Part shown: piece by piece, positions 1 to 8,805 of the stretch
Layout of the letters: each line of letters starts with the position of its first letter
How positions within the stretch are numbered: position 1 is the stretch's first letter
From: Agrobacterium tumefaciens
GTDB lineage: Bacteria > Pseudomonadota > Alphaproteobacteria > Rhizobiales > Rhizobiaceae
Assembly: GCF_017726655.1 (NCBI RefSeq)
Contig: NZ_CP072308.1
Location: forward strand, 558,001-622,000
DNA: 64,000 nt
Direction: 5' to 3'
The notes under the pieces: model-generated
The model's database searches: none
Told to the model about the DNA's origin: nothing
The model's input: only the letters and a program-made list of their open reading frames with translations
Program-made: the position numbers and the translations under genes

Positions 1-627
1 GGTATAACCAATATTTCCATCGAGGATATTCAGGCGGCCGCCGAGCTGGGTTACCGCATCAAGCTTCTCGGCGTGGCGCAGGTGACGGAGTCCGGCATCG
101 AACAGCGCGTGCATCCGACCATGGTGCCGCTTGATTCCGTGATTGCCCAGGTCGATGGCGTCACCAATGCGGTTGCGATCGAATCCGACATTCTCGGCGA
201 GCTGCTGATGGTGGGACCGGGTGCGGGCGGCAACGCGACGGCGTCTGCCGTGCTGGGTGACATCGCCGATATCGCCAAGAGCCGTCCGGGCGCCCAGCAG
301 GTGCCGGTGCTCGGCCGTCCGGCCAAGTCCCTGACGGAGTACCGCCGTGCCAAGATGAAGAGCCATGAGGGCGGGTACTTCATCCGTCTGACGGTAAAGG
401 ATCAGGCAGGCGTCTTTGCCTCCATTGCAACCCGCATGGCGGATAATAACATCTCGCTGGAATCCATTGTGCAGCGCCAGCGCGTGCATGTCGAAGGTGC
501 GCCGCAGACCATCATCCTCGTCACCCACGCGACGATGGAAGATGCGATCCGCAAGGCGGTGAAGGCGATCAAGAGCGAGAAATATCTCGTCAGCGAGCCT
601 CAGGTCATACGGATTGAGAGGACCTGA
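1..627 (+). CDS. hom: Homoserine dehydrogenase, C-terminal part (5' end outside window)
   Basis: The frame is open from the first base, so the gene starts upstream of the window. The visible 208 residues are the end of the catalytic domain, including the ILGELLMVGPGAGG stretch, and a C-terminal ACT domain starting near base 373 (YFIRLTVKDQAGVFASIA). Homoserine dehydrogenase reduces aspartate semialdehyde to homoserine with NAD(P)H, on the way to threonine and methionine. The ACT domain is the usual seat of threonine feedback inhibition in this family. The stop lies 271 bases before the next gene. The family assignment is firm; the NAD(P)-binding half cannot be inspected here. Confidence 0.93.
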   Translation, partial: GITNISIEDIQAAAELGYRIKLLGVAQVTESGIEQRVHPTMVPLDSVIAQVDGVTNAVAIESDILGELLMVGPGAGGNATASAVLGDIADIAKSRPGAQQVPVLGRPAKSLTEYRRAKMKSHEGGYFIRLTVKDQAGVFASIATRMADNNISLESIVQRQRVHVEGAPQTIILVTHATMEDAIRKAVKAIKSEKYLVSEPQVIRIERT

Positions 628-674
628 GACGCTAGAGCCGTGTCACACGGGGGCACGGCACTCTTGCCAAGCAC

Positions 675-708
675 GTCGTCATCCTCGGGCGTGCCCCGAG
701 GACGACGA
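675..708. repeat. REP-like palindromic element in intergenic DNA
   Basis: An inverted repeat with arms GTCGTC(A)TCCTCGGG and CCCGAGGACGAC around a short CGTGC-like loop sits between hom and the next gene. The TCCTCGGG...CCCGAGGA core recurs near 32771-32793, and a relative occurs at 4008-4034. This makes it a dispersed intergenic palindrome rather than a simple terminator; no T-run follows it. Confidence 0.55.
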
Positions 709-898
709 CGAAAGACGTTTCGAGTAGGAAGAGAGCGTCCTTTTAGAGTGGCTCGATTTTTTTCGGCGTTTGATATCCCGCTCCTTTTTTGAGCCGGCGA
801 CATCCAAAAAATTGTTCGATCCTCTTCGGACCACGCTGGAATACCAAGCGATTCGGCTTTACTGTTGACGATGTTCACCAAGCGAGGGAGGCGTGGCC

Positions 899-1114
899 GT
901 GACATCACTGATCCTGTTCAAGGACAACAGGCGCGAGCGCGCCTTTACGGCGCATCGGCCGCGGCCCCAGGGGGCAAACGACAATATCCGCAGCATGGAA
1001 TTCGACACACGCGAATACGAGCGCAACTGGAGTTCGCTCGCTGTTTTTTCGTTGCTGCTTCTCATCGGCGCTGTGTCGATCATCAGCCCGTTTTTCTCGA
1101 TTTTCTCCCTGTGA
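899..1114 (+). CDS. Small single-pass membrane protein, function unknown
   Basis: A 71-residue protein read from GTG at 899, which has a GGGAGG Shine-Dalgarno match at 886-891. An in-frame GTG at 893 is too close to that site. The N-terminal half is polar and basic (LILFKDNRRERAF). The C-terminal half carries one hydrophobic segment (LAVFSLLLLIGAVSIISPFF) ending three residues before the stop, so it is probably an inner-membrane protein with the N-terminus in the cytoplasm. I do not recognise a family. It stands alone between hom and recJ. Confidence 0.55.
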   Translation: MTSLILFKDNRRERAFTAHRPRPQGANDNIRSMEFDTREYERNWSSLAVFSLLLLIGAVSIISPFFSIFSL

Positions 1115-1198
1115 AATGGTCCATGCGCGTTTTTGCTTGAAAAACGCGTCATCGCCATTTAGCCCCTTCTGAAAGCGCGATGGCGCATCACAGGACGA

Positions 1199-3016
1199 AT
1201 GGACGGAATGGCGATGTTGGAGCCGGCCGATACGGTGGTCCGCGCATTTCTGAGCGTGGAGCGGTCGGCAACAGAACAGCGATGGGTGTCGCGGCTGGAT
1301 CAGGCCGGGCAGAACCGCGCCTTGGCGATGTCGCAGGTCCACGGTATTCCCGAACTGATTGCACGCGTTCTAGCGGGGCGCGGGGTTGGAGTGGATGACG
1401 CGCTGGCGTTTCTTGATCCCACGATACGCTCGCTGATGCCCGATCCGCATATGCTGACCGATTGCGAAAAGGCCGCGCAGCGGCTGGTGCGCGCTGTCGA
1501 GACCGGTGAGAAGGTTGCGATCTTCGGCGACTATGACGTCGATGGTGCTGCGGCGTCCGCTCTGATGTACCGGTTCCTCGCCCATTTCGGTCTGACACCC
1601 GAGATCTATATTCCCGACCGTATTTTCGAAGGCTATGGGCCGAACCCGGCGGCGATGCAGCAGCTCGCCACCAATGGAGCGACGCTCATCGTCACCGTGG
1701 ACTGTGGCTCCACCAGCCATGAATCCCTTCAGGCCGCAAAGGATGCCGGAACGGATGTGGTGGTGATCGACCATCACCAGGTCGGCACGGAGTTGCCGCC
1801 TGCGGTCGCGCTGGTTAATCCCAACAGGGAAGACGATCTGTCGGGGCAGGGGCATCTGTGTGCGGCAGGCGTGGTGTTCCTCGTGCTGGTCGCGACGCTG
1901 CGCATGCTGAAGGACAGGCGGCATCGACAGGCCTTTACGCTCGACCTGCTGTCCCTTCTCGATATCGTCGCGCTGGCCACTGTCTGCGATGTGGTTCCGC
2001 TGAAGGGCCTCAACCGCGCCTATGTGGTGAAGGGGCTGATTGCCGCCCGTCATATGAACAATGCCGGGCTTGCGGCCCTCTTCAAGAAGGCCGGTCTCGG
2101 GGGGCCTGTCACGCCCTATCATTTCGGGTTCCTCATCGGGCCGCGGATCAATGCCGGCGGCCGTATCGGGGATGCGGCGCTTGGCAGTCGCCTGCTGACG
2201 ATCGATGATCCCTCGCAGGCCGAAGCGATTGCCGAGCGACTGGACCAGCTGAACCGCGAGAGGCAGGCGATGGAAGCGGCGATGCTGGCTGAGGCGGAAG
2301 CCGAGGCTCTGTTCGAATACGGCGATGGCTCAGGCGCTGGCGTCATCGTGACGGCGCGCGAGAACTGGCATCCCGGCATCGTTGGGCTTCTGGCTTCCCG
2401 CCTCAAGGACCGGTTCCGCCGCCCGGCTTTCGCCATCGCTTTCGATCCGTCCGGCAAGGGCACCGGCTCGGGCCGCTCGATCAACGGCTTCGACATGGGC
2501 CGCATGGTGCGGGCGGCCGTGGAGGCAGGACTGCTGGTCAAGGGGGGCGGGCACGCCATGGCTGCGGGCCTCACGGTTGAGCGCGCCAATCTGGGCAAGC
2601 TCAGGACATTCTTTGAGGAGGCGGCCGCAAAGACCGTCAATGAGCTGGTGGAGAGCAGCGTTCTCAAAATCGACGGCGCCATCGGCGCGTCTGGCGCCAC
2701 AGTGCAGCTTGTCGATCAGCTGGAGCAGGCGGGGCCTTACGGGTCAGGCCATTCGCAGCCGATCTTTGCGGTGCCGGCACATCGTCTGCGGGATGTGCGC
2801 TTGGTGGGGACGTCGCATGTCAAGATCACGCTGGAGGCCATGGACGGCTCTCGGCTGGACGGCATTGCATTCCGTGCCGCAGAGGCGCCCCTGGGGCAGA
2901 TGCTGCTGAACGCGCGAGGCAGAAACATCCACGTGGCGGGCACCGTCGGGGCTGATCTCTGGCAGGGCCAGCGGCGCGTGCAGCTGCGCGTTCTGGACGC
3001 CGCTTTCGCGCCGTGA
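1199..3016 (+). CDS. recJ: Single-stranded-DNA-specific exonuclease RecJ
   Basis: RecJ degrades single-stranded DNA 5' to 3' and works in recombinational repair (RecFOR pathway), mismatch repair and base excision repair. The 605-residue protein has the DHH phosphoesterase motifs in order: DYDVDG near residue 110, VDCGS near 166, and DHH near 190. The DHHA1 region follows (GRSINGFDMG and KGGGHAMAAG), then an OB-like C-terminal domain. Length is normal for alphaproteobacterial RecJ. The start is uncertain: ATG at 1199, 1208 and 1214 are all in frame and none has a strong ribosome site. Confidence 0.95.
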   Translation: MDGMAMLEPADTVVRAFLSVERSATEQRWVSRLDQAGQNRALAMSQVHGIPELIARVLAGRGVGVDDALAFLDPTIRSLMPDPHMLTDCEKAAQRLVRAVETGEKVAIFGDYDVDGAAASALMYRFLAHFGLTPEIYIPDRIFEGYGPNPAAMQQLATNGATLIVTVDCGSTSHESLQAAKDAGTDVVVIDHHQVGTELPPAVALVNPNREDDLSGQGHLCAAGVVFLVLVATLRMLKDRRHRQAFTLDLLSLLDIVALATVCDVVPLKGLNRAYVVKGLIAARHMNNAGLAALFKKAGLGGPVTPYHFGFLIGPRINAGGRIGDAALGSRLLTIDDPSQAEAIAERLDQLNRERQAMEAAMLAEAEAEALFEYGDGSGAGVIVTARENWHPGIVGLLASRLKDRFRRPAFAIAFDPSGKGTGSGRSINGFDMGRMVRAAVEAGLLVKGGGHAMAAGLTVERANLGKLRTFFEEAAAKTVNELVESSVLKIDGAIGASGATVQLVDQLEQAGPYGSGHSQPIFAVPAHRLRDVRLVGTSHVKITLEAMDGSRLDGIAFRAAEAPLGQMLLNARGRNIHVAGTVGADLWQGQRRVQLRVLDAAFAP

Positions 3017-3143
3017 GGCGTTTGGGAATTAGCCAAAAACTCCACGAAAAACACGACTGGCGGACAGGAAAAATGCGTCACGCAATCTCAATGCGTTGCA
3101 TCAAGACATTCGATCATGTTTTTGATTTTTTGGGAGAAGCAAG

Positions 3144-3218
3144 TGGCACGCCCTAGGGGAGTCGAACCCCTCTTTTCAGAATGAAAATCTGACGTCCTAA
3201 CCGATAGACGAAGGGCGC
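3144..3218 (-). tRNA. tRNA-Glu (anticodon TTC), copy 1
   Basis: On the minus strand a 75-nt cloverleaf is visible. It has acceptor arm GCGCCCU paired with AGGGCGU, anticodon stem TCAGA/TCTGA with loop TTTTCAT (anticodon TTC), T arm with GGTTCGACTCC, and an encoded CCA end. It is identical to the copy at 3656-3730, including flanking DNA. Confidence 0.95.
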
Positions 3219-3239
3219 GTGCGCTTGTGGTGTGGCGCC

Positions 3240-3268
3240 CTTATAGTCAGGCTCCCGTTGCTCCGCAA
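3240..3268 (-). promoter_or_regulatory. Probable promoter of tRNA-Glu copy 1
   Basis: Reading the minus strand, TTGCGG (3268-3263) and TATAAG (3245-3240) are separated by exactly 17 bases and lie about 20 bases upstream of the mature tRNA 5' end. The same arrangement precedes copy 2, which supports a functional promoter. Confidence 0.6.
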
Positions 3269-3272
3269 GCGG

Positions 3273-3651
3273 TAAATTTGATTTTTTTCGCTCACGGACG
3301 TGTTTTTTTGGCAGGGCGGAAGGGGCTGTGGAAAACCCGGTTGGACCCGCGCAAATCCTTGAATTACCGCTTCAATCTCGCGCAGCGCGCGACGCGGTGC
3401 GGATGGGCAATGTCCATATCGATAACGCCTGGCTGGCAGCGCTCACCCTTGCTTTGAACGTCTTGATGATCTCGGAGAGGGGAAAGGCAAGCTGGGTGAA
3501 TTGCGCGGCGGCACTTCGTCCGGCTTGCCTTCCATCGGGGGGACAGGCATGTAACGTGCCCATGGCAAATCGGTTCCGCAGCAATGATGACATGCGCGAA
3601 ATATTGCGATTTTATTCGATGCCGGAGTCGTTTGGGAGGTAACCATCAAGC
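3273..3651. other. Spacer between the two tRNA-Glu genes, no gene seen
   Basis: Short open frames cross this stretch on both strands (for example 3328-3642 plus) but show no recognisable domain and no good ribosome site. One starts inside the copy A repeat. I see no RNA gene or clear regulatory element. Confidence 0.5.
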
Positions 3652-3655
3652 CAAG

Positions 3656-3730
3656 TGGCACGCCCTAGGGGAGTCGAACCCCTCTTTTCAGAATGAAAAT
3701 CTGACGTCCTAACCGATAGACGAAGGGCGC
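3656..3730 (-). tRNA. tRNA-Glu (anticodon TTC), copy 2
   Basis: Identical in sequence to the tRNA at 3144-3218, with the same arms, TTC anticodon and encoded CCA. It is 512 bases away, in the same orientation. Confidence 0.95.
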
Positions 3731-3751
3731 GTGCGCTTGTGGTGTGGCGCC

Positions 3752-3780
3752 CTTATAGTCAGGCTCCCGTTGCTCCGCAA
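3752..3780 (-). promoter_or_regulatory. Probable promoter of tRNA-Glu copy 2
   Basis: Same TTGCGG-N17-TATAAG arrangement as for copy 1, preserved because the whole unit is duplicated. Confidence 0.6.
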
Positions 3781-3784
3781 GCGG

Positions 3785-4112
3785 AAAAATGCACGATTTG
3801 ACAAAAAAATGTCATGGGCGGCCAGAAGCCCTGCAAAACAAGGATTTCCGTTTCGTAACAAATGGTTAAAGCACGGCGAAGTTGATCGTTTCACCGTTCT
3901 GATGAAAGGAAAAAATACAGGGGACGACGACTCGGCGGATTGTCGCTTTGCTGCTGAAGTAAGAAGCCGGAGCAAATGAAAACAAGCTGCGCCGAGCCGC
4001 TCGGCTGTCATCCTCGCCCTTGAGGCGAGGATCCATGAGCGGGGAGTCAGTGGATCAACGCCTTGACGGCGAGGACGACGTCGGGTGCGGAGAACTGTCT
4101 GGCGTCATAAGA
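3785..4112. other. Intergenic stretch between tRNA-Glu copy 2 and the aap operon
   Basis: I see no convincing gene. The open frame 3731-3979 begins inside the tRNA promoter region. A REP-like palindrome lies at 4008-4034 and the aap terminator hairpin begins at 4113. Confidence 0.5.
4008..4034. repeat. REP-like palindromic element
   Basis: Arms TCCTCGCC (4011-4018) and GGCGAGGA (4024-4031) flank a CTTGA loop, with a TCA upstream and a TCC downstream. It resembles the TCATCCTCGGG element at 675-708. Confidence 0.5.
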
Positions 4113-4135
4113 AACGGGGCCGAAACGGCCCCGTT
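4113..4135 (-). terminator. Hairpin ending the aap operon
   Basis: A perfect inverted repeat AACGGGGCCG / CGGCCCCGTT with an AAA loop lies 27 bases past the aapP stop. On the minus strand it is followed by TTCTTATG, a weak T-run, so termination is likely but not certain. Confidence 0.6.
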
Positions 4136-4161
4136 GAATGATGTGTTGATGGTGACTGATC

Positions 4162-4935
4162 TCAGTGCAGGATCTGGCTGAGGAACAGCCGGGTGCGCTC
4201 GTGCTGGGGATTGTCGAAGAATTCGGCGGGCGAATTCTGTTCGACGATTTGGCCCTGGTCCATGAAGATGACGCGGTTTGCGACCTGGCGGGCAAAGCCC
4301 ATTTCGTGGGTGACGCACAGCATCGTCATGCCGTCTTCGGCGAGGCTGACCATGGTGTCGAGCACTTCCTTGACCATTTCCGGGTCAAGCGCCGAGGTCG
4401 GCTCATCGAACAGCATGATCTTCGGCTTCATGCAGAGCGAGCGGGCGATCGCCACACGCTGCTGCTGACCGCCCGAAAGCTGGCCCGGATACTTATGTGC
4501 CTGCTCGGGAATCTTCACGCGCTTCAGATAGTGCATCGCCACTTCTTCGGCTTCCTTTTTAGGCATCTTGCGAACCCAGATTGGCGCCAGCGTGCAGTTC
4601 TCAAGGATCGTCAGATGCGGGAAGAGGTTGAAGTGCTGGAACACCATGCCGACTTCGCGACGGACTTCGTCGATCTTCTTGAGGTCGTTGGTGAGTTCGA
4701 TGCCGTCAACGACGATGCTGCCCGACTGGTGCTCTTCCAGACGGTTGATGCAGCGGATCATGGTCGACTTGCCCGAGCCGGAAGGACCGGCGATGACAAT
4801 GCGCTCGCCCTTCATGACCTTCAGGTTGATATCACGCAGCACGTGGAAATCGCCGTACCATTTGTTCATGCCGGTGATTTCGATTGCGACGTCCGTCGCC
4901 GAGACGGTCAGTTTTTTTGCCTGGGTTTCTGCCAT
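4162..4935 (-). CDS. aapP: General L-amino acid ABC transporter, ATP-binding protein AapP
   Basis: This is the cytoplasmic ATPase of a broad-range polar amino acid importer. The 257 residues contain Walker [10 protein letters not shown] (50-58), the ABC signature LSGGQ (153-157) and Walker B with [10 protein letters not shown] (177 onward). The length equals that of Rhizobium AapP as I recall it. The start codon follows the aapM stop by 12 bases, so it is the last gene of aapJQMP. In Rhizobium the system takes up many L-amino acids and also affects their efflux. Confidence 0.95.
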   Translation of the reverse strand: MAETQAKKLTVSATDVAIEITGMNKWYGDFHVLRDINLKVMKGERIVIAGPSGSGKSTMIRCINRLEEHQSGSIVVDGIELTNDLKKIDEVRREVGMVFQHFNLFPHLTILENCTLAPIWVRKMPKKEAEEVAMHYLKRVKIPEQAHKYPGQLSGGQQQRVAIARSLCMKPKIMLFDEPTSALDPEMVKEVLDTMVSLAEDGMTMLCVTHEMGFARQVANRVIFMDQGQIVEQNSPAEFFDNPQHERTRLFLSQILH

Positions 4936-4947
4936 TTTGAGCGTCCC

Positions 4948-6111
4948 TTATCGTTTATGCCCGGTGTCGAGGTGCCGTTCCATGAACAGCGAATAACGCG
5001 ACATGCCGAAGCAGAAGATCCAGAATACGAAGCCTGCGAAGATATAGCCCGTCATGGCGGTAACGGGGGTCGCCCAGTTCGCATCCGATTGGTTGAGTGT
5101 GACGATACCGAGCAGGTCGAACATGCCGATGATCGAGACCAGCGACGTGTCCTTGAACAGCCCGATGAAGGTGTTGACGATGCCCGGAATGACGAGCTTC
5201 AGCGCCTGTGGCAGTACGATCAGCCTCGTCTTCTGCCAGTAGTTCAGGCCGAGCGAATCCGCTCCTTCATATTGTCCCTTCGGAATGGCCTGCAGGCCGC
5301 CGCGGATCACTTCCGCCATATAGGCGGAGGAGAACAGCGACACGCCGACCAGCGCGCGCAGGAACTTGTCGAAGGTCCAGCCGTCGGGCAGGAACAGCGG
5401 CAGCATGATGCTGGCGAAGAACAGCACCGTGATCAGCGGGATGCCTCTGATGACCTCGATGAAGAGGACGCAGAGCATCTTGATGACCGGCAGGTTCGAA
5501 CGTCTGCCAAGCGCCAGAAGAATGCCGAAGGGCAACGACACCGTGATCCCGAAGAAGGACAGGATGAGCGTGACCATCAGGCCGCCCCAGAGCTGCGTTT
5601 CCACCTTCGGCAGGCCGAAGACGCCGCCGATAAGCAGGAAAAACGCAATGAAGGGCAGGATGATGAAGAGCGCCAGCGCATTGAGACGCTTGAACGGCGC
5701 CTTCGGAATGAGCATCGGGATCAACAGGATGGTGAACATCACCATGACGAGGATCGGACGCCAGCGTTCATCGATGGGGTAGCGGCCAAAGACGAACTGG
5801 CCGAGCTTGGCCGAAACGAAAGCCCAGCAGGCGCCGGACTGTCCATCCGCCAGCGCGCCGCCCTGTGAAGCGGTGAGGCATGCGAGACGGTCGCTGCCGG
5901 TCCATACCGCGTCGATAAACAGCCAATCGATAATCGGCGGCAAAATATAGACGAGCAGGGCGATGGCAAGGGCGGTGAGTACCGCATCCTTGGGCGTGGC
6001 GAAGAGTTTGGTGCGCAGCCAGTGGGTGACGCCCACCGCGCTCGATGGCGCGGGGCGGGCCTCTTCAATGGTCTGGCGCACGAAGGCATGGTTGCTGATC
6101 GTCATCGTCAT
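4948..6111 (-). CDS. aapM: General L-amino acid ABC transporter, permease AapM
   Basis: A 387-residue inner-membrane permease of the HisMQ/GlnP family. It has several hydrophobic segments and the cytoplasmic ATPase-contact loop ([22 protein letters not shown]). A periplasmic insertion precedes the core domain, which is typical of AapM and makes it longer than ordinary polar amino acid permeases. Its start overlaps the aapQ stop by 4 bases, indicating translational coupling. Confidence 0.94.
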   Translation of the reverse strand: MTMTISNHAFVRQTIEEARPAPSSAVGVTHWLRTKLFATPKDAVLTALAIALLVYILPPIIDWLFIDAVWTGSDRLACLTASQGGALADGQSGACWAFVSAKLGQFVFGRYPIDERWRPILVMVMFTILLIPMLIPKAPFKRLNALALFIILPFIAFFLLIGGVFGLPKVETQLWGGLMVTLILSFFGITVSLPFGILLALGRRSNLPVIKMLCVLFIEVIRGIPLITVLFFASIMLPLFLPDGWTFDKFLRALVGVSLFSSAYMAEVIRGGLQAIPKGQYEGADSLGLNYWQKTRLIVLPQALKLVIPGIVNTFIGLFKDTSLVSIIGMFDLLGIVTLNQSDANWATPVTAMTGYIFAGFVFWIFCFGMSRYSLFMERHLDTGHKR

Positions 6112-7304
6112 CTCTCCACCAGAGCCATTTTCGCGTTGAACCAGTTCATGACCAGGGCCGTGAACAGGGATAGCGAGAGATAGATGACCAGCCAGATGGC
6201 AACGACTTCAACCGCCTGGCCCGTCTGGTTCAGGATCGTACCGCCGACCGAAACGATGTCGGCGAAGCCGACGGCGACAGCAAGCGACGAGTTCTTGGTG
6301 AGGTTGAGGAACTGACTTGTCAGCGGCGGAATGATGATGCGCATCGCCTGCGGCACGACGATCAGACGTGTCGTGGTGCTGGAACGAAGCCCGAGTGCAT
6401 CCGCAGCTTCCGTTTGCCCTTTCGCCACGGCCTTGATGCCGCCGCGAACGATTTCGGCGATGAAGGAGGCGGTATAGAAGGACAGCGCCAGAAACAGCGA
6501 CATGAATTCAGGGGCGACGACGGCGCCACCGGAAAGGTTAAAGCGTCCGGCAATCGGATAGTCGAAAGTCAGCGGCGCACCGATGGCCAGGAACGTGGCG
6601 AGCGGCAGGCCGATGATGAGAAGCGTGAGCGTGATGCCGGTGCGGAACTGCTGGCCGGTTCGCTCCTGTCTCGCCTTTGCCCAGCGATAAATGAAAACGC
6701 TGATGACGATGGCAACCAGGAGGGCTGCTGGAACGAGCCAGATGCCGTCACCCCAGAGCGGCTTCGGAAAAAAGAAACCGCGGTTGTTGAGGTAGCTTCC
6801 AAGCGGCAGCTCAAGCGACTCGCGCGCCTGCGGCAGGACGGAGATGACGCCCTTGTACCAGAAGAAGATGACGAGCAGCGGCGGGATGTTGCGGAAGATT
6901 TCCACATAGGCCTGCGCGAGTTTCGAGATCAGCCAGTTATTGGAAAGCCTCGCAATACCGACGATGAAACCGATGATCGAGGCGGCGATGATGCCGAAAA
7001 ATGCGACCTGGATCGTGTTGAGAATGCCAACGACCAATGCCCGGCCATAGGTCGCGTCGCTGGTATAAGCGATCAGCGACTGACCGATATCAAAACCGGC
7101 TCTTCCGTCGAGGAAGCCGAAGCCGGATGAAATGTTTGCTCGTTGAAGATTGTGGATCGTATTCGTCACGATGACCCAAACGAAGGCGGTCAGGATGACG
7201 ACTGTCAGGACCTGATAGAAAATGCCGCGTATCCGTGGATCGTAGATAAGTGACGACGCGCTTTGCGCGCGCGATCGTTGCGAACTGACCGCGTTGCCTG
7301 CCAT
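6108..7304 (-). CDS. aapQ: General L-amino acid ABC transporter, permease AapQ
   Basis: A 398-residue permease that pairs with AapM. It carries the contact loop [22 protein letters not shown] and the long N-terminal extension seen in AapQ proteins. I chose ATG 7304, with AAAGG five bases upstream, over an in-frame GTG at 7310. It is separated from aapJ by about 100 bases holding a stable hairpin, which may lower its expression relative to the binding protein. Confidence 0.93.
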   Translation of the reverse strand: MAGNAVSSQRSRAQSASSLIYDPRIRGIFYQVLTVVILTAFVWVIVTNTIHNLQRANISSGFGFLDGRAGFDIGQSLIAYTSDATYGRALVVGILNTIQVAFFGIIAASIIGFIVGIARLSNNWLISKLAQAYVEIFRNIPPLLVIFFWYKGVISVLPQARESLELPLGSYLNNRGFFFPKPLWGDGIWLVPAALLVAIVISVFIYRWAKARQERTGQQFRTGITLTLLIIGLPLATFLAIGAPLTFDYPIAGRFNLSGGAVVAPEFMSLFLALSFYTASFIAEIVRGGIKAVAKGQTEAADALGLRSSTTTRLIVVPQAMRIIIPPLTSQFLNLTKNSSLAVAVGFADIVSVGGTILNQTGQAVEVVAIWLVIYLSLSLFTALVMNWFNAKMALVER

Positions 7305-7357
7305 AGGCACCTTTCCCTTTTATGTGCTCTTTGCGAGCTTATTTATAAATTTTAATT

Positions 7358-7382
7358 GGAGGCCGGGTGTTGCCCAGCCTCC
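7358..7382 (-). promoter_or_regulatory. Hairpin between aapJ and aapQ
   Basis: Arms GGAGGCCGGG (7358-7367) and CCCAGCCTCC (7373-7382) pair with one mismatch around a short loop. On the minus strand an A/T-rich tail follows. Its position after the binding-protein gene and before the permeases suits partial termination or 3' end stabilisation of aapJ mRNA; that role is inference. Confidence 0.55.
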
Positions 7383-7409
7383 TTATCGTTTAGCCGGTGA
7401 TGGGACCGA

Positions 7410-8432
7410 TCAACGGACCGGCGGTGCGTATTGCAGGCCGCCCTTGGTCCAGAGGCTGTTCAGGCCGCGCTCGATCTTGAGCGGAGAGCCGGCGCCGACG
7501 TTGCGGTCGAAGACTTCGCCGTAATTGCCGACCAGCTTGACGATGTTGTAAGCCCAGTCATTGCCAACGCCGAGATCGGTACCGATCTTGGTGCCTTCTT
7601 CCGTACCGAGCAAACGCTTGATGTCCGGGTTGGCGCTGTTCTTCTGCTCATCGACGTTCTTGGAGGTGACGCCCAGTTCTTCGGCGTTGACCATCGCGTA
7701 GTGAACCCAGGTGACGATGTCGAACCACTGGTCGTCACCCTGGCGAACGGCCGGGCCAAGCGGCTCCTTGGAGATGATCTCAGGCAGAACGACGTTTTCT
7801 TCCGGGTTCTTCAGCTTCAGACGGATTGCATAAAGGCCCGACTGGTCGGTGGTGTAGACATCGCAACGACCGGAATCATAGGCAGACGTCGCGTCGGATT
7901 CCTTTTCGAAAACGACCGGGTTGTACTGCAGATTGTTGGTCTTGAAGTAGTCGGCGAGGTTGAGCTCGGTGGTCGTACCGGTCTGAACGCAGACGGCAGC
8001 GCCGGAAAGCTCGAGAGCGGACTTTACGTTGAGGCTCTTCTTGGCGATGAAGCCCTGGCCGTCGTAGTAGTTGACGGTACGGAAGTTGAAGCCGAGCGAC
8101 GTGTCGCGGCTGATGGTCCAGGTGGTGTTACGGGTCAGAACATCGACTTCGCCGGACTGGAGAGCCGGAAAACGATCCTTGCTCGACAGGGCAACAAACT
8201 TGGCCTTCGAAGGGTCACCAAAAACCGCAGTGGCAATACCGCGGCAATAGTCCACATCGATACCCGACCATTCGCCCTTGTCGTCGGGATTGGAGAATCC
8301 CGGAATGCCAGCGCTCACGCCGCAGGTCACGAAGCCCTTTGCCTTCACGTCCTGAAGGGTTGCCGCCGAAGCGACCGAGGCTCCTCCCAAAACTGCTGCG
8401 CCGATAGCGGCCGACAGAATTGCCTTTTTCAT
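7410..8432 (-). CDS. aapJ: General L-amino acid-binding periplasmic protein AapJ
   Basis: Periplasmic solute-binding protein that captures amino acids for AapQMP. The 340 residues begin with a signal peptide (MKKAILSAAIGAAVLGGASVA, cleavage probably after ASA). A family 3 extracellular solute-binding domain follows (SGIDVDYCRGIATAVFGD). I chose ATG 8432 over the longer frame start at 8462 because the signal peptide then begins at residue 1 and AAGG lies upstream; the resulting length fits known AapJ. First gene of the operon. Confidence 0.95.
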   Translation of the reverse strand: MKKAILSAAIGAAVLGGASVASAATLQDVKAKGFVTCGVSAGIPGFSNPDDKGEWSGIDVDYCRGIATAVFGDPSKAKFVALSSKDRFPALQSGEVDVLTRNTTWTISRDTSLGFNFRTVNYYDGQGFIAKKSLNVKSALELSGAAVCVQTGTTTELNLADYFKTNNLQYNPVVFEKESDATSAYDSGRCDVYTTDQSGLYAIRLKLKNPEENVVLPEIISKEPLGPAVRQGDDQWFDIVTWVHYAMVNAEELGVTSKNVDEQKNSANPDIKRLLGTEEGTKIGTDLGVGNDWAYNIVKLVGNYGEVFDRNVGAGSPLKIERGLNSLWTKGGLQYAPPVR

Positions 8433-8531
8433 TTTTCCCAACCTTTGTTTGTTATCATCCATTGGAAGGGGACCGGCTTCTTTATTTTCCCCAGCTCCCC
8501 CTTCAGCGAGATCTCCTCGATCCGCATGCTT

Positions 8532-8560
8532 TATAAGATTCGAATCTTCGAAAGGGTCAA
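8532..8560 (-). promoter_or_regulatory. Probable aapJ promoter
   Basis: On the minus strand TTGACC (8560-8555) and CTTATA (8537-8532) are 17 bases apart, about 100 bases before the aapJ start. The spacer contains the palindrome GATTCGAATC. No regulator site can be named with confidence. Confidence 0.5.
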
Positions 8561-8650
8561 GGTGTTCGGGCGATAATTGTGCCTATTAAAGGGAATTTTC
8601 CAAATTTTGGTCGGTAACTATGCAAAGGGTGAAAATATGAGCATATTTTT

Positions 8651-8664
8651 GCGTAAATTTACGC
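8651..8664. promoter_or_regulatory. Perfect 14-bp palindrome, candidate operator between aapJ and metC
   Basis: GCGTAAATTTACGC is its own reverse complement and lies in the A/T-rich divergent region, 142 bases before metC and 219 before aapJ. AT-centred palindromes of this kind are common targets of Lrp/AsnC-family regulators; that assignment is a guess. Confidence 0.4.
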
Positions 8665-8805
8665 TTGCCTGAATTTTGTATACTTATTGTATGCTGATTT
8701 TTTACAGATATGTTGATGAACCGGACGCGCGCCTTCGGGACTTGACCTAACCTCCTGGTCTCCGCATTGTCGCCCCGTCAATATTCCTTCGAAAGCTGAT
8801 CTGAA

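Larger units (their letters stand above)
3140..3272. repeat. 133-bp direct repeat carrying tRNA-Glu and its promoter, copy A
   Basis: The segment matches 3652-3784 base for base. It covers the tRNA, its leader and the promoter, and stops just upstream of the -35 box. Sequence outside the unit diverges at once on both sides. Confidence 0.9.
3652..3784. repeat. 133-bp direct repeat carrying tRNA-Glu and its promoter, copy B
   Basis: Second copy of the unit at 3140-3272. It ends after the GCAAGCGG that contains the -35 box of the tRNA promoter. Confidence 0.9.

Noticed and set aside
3328..3642. Open frame between the two tRNA-Glu genes
   Set aside because: No domain, no ribosome site, and an atypical composition compared with neighbours.
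4165..5868. 567-residue open frame opposite aapP and aapM
   Set aside because: It is antisense to two clear ABC transporter genes and has the skewed His/Asp/Glu/Gln composition of an antisense GC-rich frame; no domain recognised.
8600..8805. SAM-II riboswitch ahead of metC
   Set aside because: Methionine genes of alphaproteobacteria often have one, but I could not find the conserved pseudoknot sequence.
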